A stretch of 64,000 nucleotides of DNA from Gilvimarinus polysaccharolyticus (GTDB lineage: Bacteria > Pseudomonadota > Gammaproteobacteria > Pseudomonadales > Cellvibrionaceae), in the NCBI RefSeq assembly GCF_001187555.1, contig NZ_LFIJ01000002.1, positions 98,716 through 162,715 on the forward strand. The letters are read 5' to 3'. The translations under genes and the position numbers were made by a program. This document shows, piece after piece, positions 58,133-64,000 of the stretch (the first letter of the stretch is position 1; every line of letters starts with the position of its first letter). The notes beneath the pieces were generated by a model. It made no database searches, had not been told where the DNA came from, and worked only from the letters and a program-made list of their open reading frames with translations.

Positions 58133-59170
58133 CTAGGCCTGAGTGGCCACTTGAATAACCGATGGTAAACTGCCCTCACCGGTTGACGCATTAAAGCTAA
58201 CGCGCTGATCGGCGCAGGGGCCATACACGGTATCAAAGTGCTTGGCTTGTGTTTCGAGCGCCGCAATCGCCGATGGCAAATAGTCATCGCCTTTTACCGG
58301 TGCAAGAAAAGCGGCCGACAGGCTACGGGGCTGTTTTTTGCCCGTTTCCAGCATCATGTAAGAGGCGTAAGCGTGTGAGCCAAAGCTGTTTTGCTTGCCT
58401 TTGGGTGAGACGGTGGCAATTGCCTCAATCATGGCGGCGACCGCTTTGTTAACGAGCTCTTCATCACCATTGAGTGCTGTTAGCAGAGCTTCACGCTCGA
58501 TGCACACGTAGCTGTAAAAAACGGCTGCAGCGAATCCAGTCTCGCCAATATGTGCTGCGCCTCGATCATCATGGTCAGCATTCAGGTCATCGACAGCGGT
58601 AAAATAGTCGTCTTCAACCGTCACGCCGTGAACACTCAGCGCGTGAGCTACTTGGCAAGCTGCCTCGACATTAAAATTGGCAGAGTCCGCTAGCATTCGG
58701 CCAAACAGTGCGATATCCACTGCAGCACTCTTTTTTAGTAGACCTTTTAACTCGGCCTCTTCAGGTTTGCGATTTTCATCGGCTAGTGTAGCCACTAGAT
58801 CGTCAACCGCCTGCCACTCCTCTGGGCTGAAAAAAACCAACTGTTGCGTCGTTACTTTGCCTTTTTCTACTTTGCCAAAAATCCCAGCAATGGCAAATGC
58901 CCAATCTTCAGCTTTTTTTTCATTAACGCCTTTGTCCAGCAACGATTTTTGTACATGTTTACCGATATCTTTGGTACGCGTACCTAGGTGATTGCGCAGC
59001 GCCTCTTGAAATACATCGGAGGTGCGCCAATGCCTTTTTAGCGACTGCGAACTGACCCGCAAGCGCTCAACACCGCCCATCATGGCGGTTTTGGGCCGCC
59101 CAAGATCGTCTCGGTTTAGGTTGGCAGGCGGGTATGATGTTAATGTATGAATTTGAATAAAACGTGACAT
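58133..59170 (-). CDS. cas7e: Cascade backbone subunit Cas7e
   Basis: Cas7e (Cse4/CasC) makes the six-subunit backbone that wraps the crRNA. I start at ATG 59170, with AAGGA seven bases upstream, because MSRFIQIHTLTSYPPANLNR is the conserved N-terminus; 345 residues result. The RVSSQSLKRHWRTSDVFQEA, GRMLADSANFNVEAACQVAH and GAAHIGETGFAAAVFYSYV blocks are typical. The open frame reaches 59377, but that region is the end of cse2 in another frame. Confidence 0.97.
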   Translation of the reverse strand: MSRFIQIHTLTSYPPANLNRDDLGRPKTAMMGGVERLRVSSQSLKRHWRTSDVFQEALRNHLGTRTKDIGKHVQKSLLDKGVNEKKAEDWAFAIAGIFGKVEKGKVTTQQLVFFSPEEWQAVDDLVATLADENRKPEEAELKGLLKKSAAVDIALFGRMLADSANFNVEAACQVAHALSVHGVTVEDDYFTAVDDLNADHDDRGAAHIGETGFAAAVFYSYVCIEREALLTALNGDEELVNKAVAAMIEAIATVSPKGKQNSFGSHAYASYMMLETGKKQPRSLSAAFLAPVKGDDYLPSAIAALETQAKHFDTVYGPCADQRVSFNASTGEGSLPSVIQVATQA

Positions 59171-59195
59171 AACAAGATCCTTATTGTCTTTTATA

Positions 59196-59777
59196 TTAAG
59201 AAGTTTTAGCAGTTGCGTAATAGTCCATGGCCCAGCGCAGCACTTGGCGCTTTGCCGGGTTAACTTCTGGCACAGAGGATCGGCTTTGCCAATACCAGTG
59301 CTCGACCTCCTGCGCCAGCGCCTGTACGGAAACAGTATCGTCAATTTGGTGCAAAATACGACGTAAGCGTCGGGCAAATTCAGCAGTGTCTCGGGATTTG
59401 ATTAGCTGCTGAAAACGCAACGTCGACACCCGAGGGCGGTCACTACCTTCACCGGCTTTACGCGCCATGGCTTTGGCTAGGCTCAACTCCGAATCTTTAC
59501 GAACTGACGCCAGCACCCACGTAATCAAGGCGGCAACCTCCATGTAGGGTGGTGAGCGTTTTTCTTCCGGCATAAATTGCCACAGCGCCTGAAACGGCTC
59601 AGACAACATTACTTCATCCAAGCTTTTACAGCGTTTCAGTATAGCTTTGTGTGCTGTTGGCAGCGCCTGTAACTTATTACGCTGACAGGTATCGCTGTTT
59701 ACTAGGCGATGCCACCATCGTGCGTATAATCCCAGTTTTTTATCGGCACCTTGTGATTGATCTTCTTCCGTACTCAT
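59196..59777 (-). CDS. cse2: Cascade small subunit Cse2 (Cas11e)
   Basis: Cse2 (CasB) forms the dimer that stabilises the displaced strand in Cascade. The 193-residue helical protein has RRLRRILHQ near the end, AALITWVLASVRKDSELSLA and VSTLRFQQLIKSRDTAEFAR, matching the family. Its ATG overlaps the cas8e stop by four bases, so the two are translated together. Confidence 0.96.
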   Translation of the reverse strand: MSTEEDQSQGADKKLGLYARWWHRLVNSDTCQRNKLQALPTAHKAILKRCKSLDEVMLSEPFQALWQFMPEEKRSPPYMEVAALITWVLASVRKDSELSLAKAMARKAGEGSDRPRVSTLRFQQLIKSRDTAEFARRLRRILHQIDDTVSVQALAQEVEHWYWQSRSSVPEVNPAKRQVLRWAMDYYATAKTS

Positions 59778-61369
59778 ACGCTAATCACTCCCCTTTTATC
59801 GAGCCCATGTTTTTGCAAATACGCTTTGTTTAATTTGGTCCACTCAAGCGAGCGGCGTGCACGCAACTTGCGCTCTATATGTTCAGTCTGGCTCGCATCA
59901 CTCAGCACCAAGGCATCAAATAATGACAGAGCGCGTTGCTTTAACACCCCCACCCAATGCTGGCAATTTTGAGCATTCAGTTTTTGCTGGCCGGATTCAA
60001 TATCTTTTTTGAGCTGGTCGACCATTGCATAAAAATCTTGCTCAGTAGCCGTCCAGAACTGTTCGTCGATAAAACCCAAGTCGCCATTACTATCGCCATC
60101 CCCCAGCCAAGCGTTTTTGCAGGCCCGACGAAGCGCTTTCCTGTGATCGTTGGCGACTTCTACCTGACCACCGACCTCTTGTACAAACAGAGGGATAAGC
60201 TCCGCCGACATTGATAGAAATGGCATTCTGGCTTCGTGCCAAGAACGCGCTTTCATGTTGTCCATATCAAAACCAAACACCCACACGCTCAGTTGATCTT
60301 CCAGCTCCAGCTCTTCCTCCAGAAGCTCTTGATTCTTGGTCATACGGGCGACCACCTTAGCCGGAAGGTGCCCCTCTCCGCTGTCCTCAAATAAAAACTG
60401 ATGCCACTGCCGGTAACCAATACCGCCGGGCTGACCTTTACTAGAAAAGTGCTCTAACTCTGGCTTTTTAGGGTCGTAGCGATAAGGCGTCAGCGGGTGA
60501 GCCCAAGTGCCGCCGTAATTAGCGCCGTAGTTTTTGGTCCGGTAGCTCGCTACCGTAATCTCGGTGTGCTCATGGGTCAGGTCACAGCGCCCCGCCTCGC
60601 TCGGTTCTAGGCGGATTCGGCGCGGCATAGCCCAATACTGTTGCAAGGTATGTACGCCTTCATCGTTCAGATACACTTCGGTGCCTTTTTCTTTACTGGT
60701 GCGAGTAGGTGCCAGCCAAGGAAAAACGCTTTCGTCGTATTTAAGGGGGCGAGGTAGGTCGCTATCGGTGGGCGCCACATTGAGCCACAAACGGCGAAAC
60801 AGGCTTAGTGATGAGTCGCTAGAAACTACCAAGGTAGTCAATGGGCCTCCGCCGCGCAACCCGGTCCGATGGCCCTGCCCTCCTGCGGGCGCATTGATTT
60901 GTAGTGTAAATAACGCCATAGCCGCCATAACGGGCGACAAGGCCTTGACCTGCCCCCGCTTAATAAAGTGATCGGTATTTAACTTAAGGGTATTACCTCC
61001 GGGAGCATCGATCAGCAGACTCGATACATCGACGTTTGTTCCGTCATCCAATGGCTCTAAATCTTGCATAAAACAAGGGCCATCACCAAACAGCTCGAAG
61101 GCGTGCTCAATTTTGCCAAGTGCTGTGGCCAGCGCTTCAGAAGAGGGCGAGCCTTCATACCACTCCAACCATTCGCTCTCATCAGCTGGCGCAAAAGCCG
61201 TTTGCAATATACCGACCAGAAACTGCCAACCAGCGCCGTAAAAATCCTGGCGGGGTAAGACGATATCCCGAAGATCCTCTCGCCCAAGCTCTTTTAATGG
61301 CAAAGCCACAATCTCACCGGACGCAAGCCGAAACTTGAGCCAAGGATCAATACATAGGTTTAGATTCAC
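59774..61369 (-). CDS. cas8e: Cascade large subunit Cas8e (Cse1/CasA)
   Basis: Cas8e recognises the PAM and recruits Cas3. I place the start at GTG 61369, five bases after AAGGAGG, so the product is 531 residues and begins VNLNLCIDPWLKFRLASGEI. The N-terminal IVALPLKELGREDLRDIVLP, the central VSSLLIDAPGGNTLKLNTDH and the AMALFTLQINAPAGGQGHRT block are characteristic of the family. The open frame reaches back into cas3. It sits 13 bases past the cas3 stop. Confidence 0.95.
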   Translation of the reverse strand: MNLNLCIDPWLKFRLASGEIVALPLKELGREDLRDIVLPRQDFYGAGWQFLVGILQTAFAPADESEWLEWYEGSPSSEALATALGKIEHAFELFGDGPCFMQDLEPLDDGTNVDVSSLLIDAPGGNTLKLNTDHFIKRGQVKALSPVMAAMALFTLQINAPAGGQGHRTGLRGGGPLTTLVVSSDSSLSLFRRLWLNVAPTDSDLPRPLKYDESVFPWLAPTRTSKEKGTEVYLNDEGVHTLQQYWAMPRRIRLEPSEAGRCDLTHEHTEITVASYRTKNYGANYGGTWAHPLTPYRYDPKKPELEHFSSKGQPGGIGYRQWHQFLFEDSGEGHLPAKVVARMTKNQELLEEELELEDQLSVWVFGFDMDNMKARSWHEARMPFLSMSAELIPLFVQEVGGQVEVANDHRKALRRACKNAWLGDGDSNGDLGFIDEQFWTATEQDFYAMVDQLKKDIESGQQKLNAQNCQHWVGVLKQRALSLFDALVLSDASQTEHIERKLRARRSLEWTKLNKAYLQKHGLDKRGVISV

Positions 61370-61382
61370 TGATACCTCCTTA

Positions 61383-64000
61383 TCAATCATTATTTTGTAC
61401 ACCGTTCGTGCTGGTGCTGCCCCACCCCTCTTGCTCCGAATAAGGAGTGGCCTCGACATCCGCCACCCGGGCGTATTTCGCCCGTCGGTGGCGCAATACA
61501 AACGCCTCCCTTTCATCTTCGGCCAACATGTGCAGCTGACTGAGCTTCTTACTGGACAACTTGACCACACTCAACTCCACCGAATGACTGGGAGCCTCGA
61601 TATAGGGCTCGTAGCCCTCTTTGGTGCGGCGAACTAAGACTACCTCTTCTGACTCATCGCCAAGGCGTGTACCGATATCTACATTATCTTCTCCCCACGC
61701 CCGATTGCTCTCGTAGGTGTAACCTTGTTCCAATACTAGACGATTAAACTGTCCTTGATTGCTGCTGGCCCGGACCAGGCCGCTGTATTCCAGCCCGGCC
61801 TCATCAAACGCTTCGGGGACGGTTACATCCTCGCCATAAACCGACTCGATCATGGTGCGTGACTCTTCCGGCAATCGTATCTCTGCTGCGCCCCGTAAAT
61901 ACTCCATGGTGCGCCAGATACGGCCTGGACGTTTATAGACATACTGGGTGTTGGGGGAATGACACTTTAGCCAGTCGGCTTTTGGGGCCGAATCCCATTG
62001 CGGCGCATGGATCAGTAGTTTGGGACGTGCGCGACCGTCGGGCTGGTCGGATACAGGTGCCCCATATTGATCTCGGGCGTGACGGTGTAGCCGCCCGGAA
62101 CGTTGAACCAAATCATCAATCAGGCACAAATCGCTGATCATTACATCTGCGTCCGCGTCGAGACTTTCTTGAAATACTTGAGTCGCTATTAACACCCGGC
62201 CCGCTCGCTGTTCTTGCGTTGAGGATTTGCCAAAGTGTTGCATCACCCATGCCTCACGATCTTTGCGATGCTGTAGTACAAACCGACTGTGAAACAACTG
62301 ACAATCTTTCGGGTTCGGCAAACGGTCGCGAAGCTGACGGTAAGCCGATATGGCTTCATCCACCGAGTTGCGAATCCAGACGGCACATTGCCCGCGCTCT
62401 ACCGCCGCCAACAAATGCTCCACGCACTCGGCTTCACTGTGAATAAAATCAACGGCAACTCTCTTTTCCGTCCCCTCCCGGCAAGGCAGGCGCGCCTCTT
62501 GGACAGCATCGTCACCACTAACCCGAGTGGCTAATGGAAAATCGTCGGGCGCTGTATGTTGCAATAGCGCCGGTGACTGACCCAACGTTTGCTGCCAAGC
62601 ATTAACCAACCGTTGACGTCGCGCTTGGGGTAAGGTGGCCGTTAGCATAATGATGCTGCCCCCTTGGCTCGCATGCAGCCGCATTACATGCTCCAACAAA
62701 GCCAGCATGTATTCATCGGCGGCGTGCACTTCATCAAGTATCAACACTTTTCTGTACAAACCCAAAACCCGCAGCGATTGGTGTCGTTTGGGTAAAATGG
62801 CGAGCAATACCTGATCAATGGTTCCTACCCCTACCGGGGCCAACAAGGCCTTCTTGCGACTGTCGGCCAGCCACTGGCTGCAATGCAGTGAGGCGGTGGC
62901 TTCACCTTTTTCGTAGGGTTGATCAGTACTACTTTCACCCAGCATTGCCTCCCGAAACCGGTCGTTCATATTCCGCGCGCCATGGGCCAAAACAATACTC
63001 GGCACAGCGTTCTCTGACCCTGCCAACATTTCTTGATAATGCTTCGCTACTCGATCAAACATGGCATTAGAGGTCGCCATAGTAGGCAAACCAAAATATA
63101 AGCCTCGACCAGCGCCCGAAGCCAACAGTCGGTGCGCCAATGTTAACGCGGCCTCGGTTTTACCCGAGCCTGTAAGGTCTTCCAAAATAAATAACTGCGG
63201 CGATGCGTTCACGGACACTTTCTCTGCATAAGATTGCAAGGGCGAGGGGGCAAAAGGAAACAGCGATTGAAAACCATTAAATGGCTGTACGGTTACCGGC
63301 TCAAACACTTCGGTTTTGGTGAGTGCTCGACTAGCCGCTGGCAAGGCCACTTGATGCCAATACTCTTCAAGTGCAATGGGCTGATCGTGATAAGTGAAAA
63401 TATCGCTATCAGAGCCCACCCAATCACAATAAGTCCCCAGCCCCGCCAACAACCAGCTAACTTGTTTTAAACGATCTGAGAATACGTCGTCGGCCCAACA
63501 GCTTGTGGGGAGTTCAGCACCCATCAGACTTTGACAATCTTTAACCCAAGCCTCAGCGGCGGCAACATCTTGCGAGGTTAACTTGAGCGTATCTTTGATG
63601 GTTGTTTCTTGACGTACCGGCCTGCCGTGATGGCCCCAAAAAATCCCGAGGAAGAACTGCAATCGTTGTTTTTCTCTCAGGGTACTGCCTGTTAGTTGAG
63701 CAGTTTTTTGCACTTTCTTCCAGACGTCATACCCTAGCTGATCATGACGACCTCGCTTGCCATCGTAGCTCACACCATTAGGCAGATCGATTTTCACGAG
63801 ACCCGAGGACGCAAAAACACTCTGAAAAGAAGCGGTCATTTTTCCTAGATCATGCAACAGCAAACCAAACAAAAACAAAGCGCGAAACTGCACTGGCTCA
63901 ATATTGAGAAAACCCGCCAAGTCGGCCTCTAGCGTGGGACAACTATCCAGTACCCGGCTCCCAACCGCCGCCACATCCATAAAGTGATAAGGCAACAGGT
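61383..64000 (-). CDS. cas3: CRISPR nuclease-helicase Cas3 (5' end outside window)
   Basis: Cas3 nicks and degrades the DNA strand displaced by Cascade. About 872 residues are visible, missing only the N-terminus: the frame is open to the edge, and LLPYHFMDVAAVG is internal HD-domain sequence rather than a true start. The HD nuclease residues are in YHFMDVAAVG, LLHDLGKMTASFQ and FWGHHGRP. The helicase has LTGSGKTEAALTLAH (Walker A), LDEVHAADEYM (DEVH box) and MLTATLP. An RIGIHQ-like segment near SGRLHRHARDQYG (QRSGRLHRH) is the last helicase motif. Confidence 0.96.
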   Translation of the reverse strand, partial: LLPYHFMDVAAVGSRVLDSCPTLEADLAGFLNIEPVQFRALFLFGLLLHDLGKMTASFQSVFASSGLVKIDLPNGVSYDGKRGRHDQLGYDVWKKVQKTAQLTGSTLREKQRLQFFLGIFWGHHGRPVRQETTIKDTLKLTSQDVAAAEAWVKDCQSLMGAELPTSCWADDVFSDRLKQVSWLLAGLGTYCDWVGSDSDIFTYHDQPIALEEYWHQVALPAASRALTKTEVFEPVTVQPFNGFQSLFPFAPSPLQSYAEKVSVNASPQLFILEDLTGSGKTEAALTLAHRLLASGAGRGLYFGLPTMATSNAMFDRVAKHYQEMLAGSENAVPSIVLAHGARNMNDRFREAMLGESSTDQPYEKGEATASLHCSQWLADSRKKALLAPVGVGTIDQVLLAILPKRHQSLRVLGLYRKVLILDEVHAADEYMLALLEHVMRLHASQGGSIIMLTATLPQARRQRLVNAWQQTLGQSPALLQHTAPDDFPLATRVSGDDAVQEARLPCREGTEKRVAVDFIHSEAECVEHLLAAVERGQCAVWIRNSVDEAISAYRQLRDRLPNPKDCQLFHSRFVLQHRKDREAWVMQHFGKSSTQEQRAGRVLIATQVFQESLDADADVMISDLCLIDDLVQRSGRLHRHARDQYGAPVSDQPDGRARPKLLIHAPQWDSAPKADWLKCHSPNTQYVYKRPGRIWRTMEYLRGAAEIRLPEESRTMIESVYGEDVTVPEAFDEAGLEYSGLVRASSNQGQFNRLVLEQGYTYESNRAWGEDNVDIGTRLGDESEEVVLVRRTKEGYEPYIEAPSHSVELSVVKLSSKKLSQLHMLAEDEREAFVLRHRRAKYARVADVEATPYSEQEGWGSTSTNGVQNND

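Noticed and set aside
59171-59377. Upstream extension of cas7e
   Set aside because: This stretch is the C-terminal end of cse2 read in another frame, and the conserved N-terminus begins at 59170.
63993-63995. TTG as the start codon of cas3
   Set aside because: The codons before it stay open to the edge, and the sequence here is already the conserved HD-domain region, so the real start is outside the window.

Overview
The window reads as chromosomal DNA from a free-living gammaproteobacterium, most likely of the Cellvibrio/Saccharophagus/Teredinibacter type. The clues are the nudF-yqiB-cpdA-yqiA-parE block, hisI-hisE-tatABC and ubiE-ubiJ-ubiB in gammaproteobacterial order, a serB gene divergent from a ytjB-like gene, and long polyserine linkers behind lipoprotein signals. 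The lineage is an inference; no rRNA or tRNA gene was seen.

Left end (1-14.1 kb, accessory): a partial IS66-type insertion sequence, then, read right to left, a gene for a giant (about 4,126 residues) lipoprotein-type RHS/YD-repeat polymorphic toxin. It carries a choice-of-anchor-A-like region, Ig/cadherin-like repeats, a vWA-like region with a DGSGS motif, an FG-GAP-like region, the RHS cage, a HINT self-cleaving domain and a small RelE-like toxin tip. An 85-codon probable immunity gene follows at once.

Middle (14.1-52.3 kb, mostly core): topoisomerase IV subunit B and its conserved neighbours; tolC; Kdo transferase waaA; a CBS-domain gene and a small exported protein; a membrane protein with an NHL-like sensor domain; an FAD oxidoreductase and an aldo/keto reductase joined to hisI-hisE-tatABC; tamA-tamB for outer-membrane assembly; a secreted TIM-barrel protein; ubiE-ubiJ-ubiB for ubiquinone; an S41 protease lipoprotein and a small lipoprotein; serB and a ytjB-like gene; a two-domain acyltransferase resembling OlsF-type ornithine-lipid synthases; mpl for peptidoglycan recycling; ubiX; HMG-CoA lyase; a DUF2288 gene; a Tas-like reductase; a secreted nuclease-like protein and a BamE-like lipoprotein.

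Right end (52.5-64 kb): a complete 33-repeat type I-E CRISPR array and its cas operon on the minus strand, in the order cas3-cas8e-cse2-cas7e-cas5e-cas6e-[KilA-N gene]-cas1-cas2-leader-array. Cas3 runs off the right edge. The most unusual feature of the window is the KilA-N-domain gene inside this operon: it has its own strong ribosome binding site, overlaps the start of cas1 by 11 bases, and contains a perfect 32-bp palindrome. The array, leader and all cas genes look intact, so the system could work as adaptive immunity with the KilA-N protein made alongside the adaptation genes.
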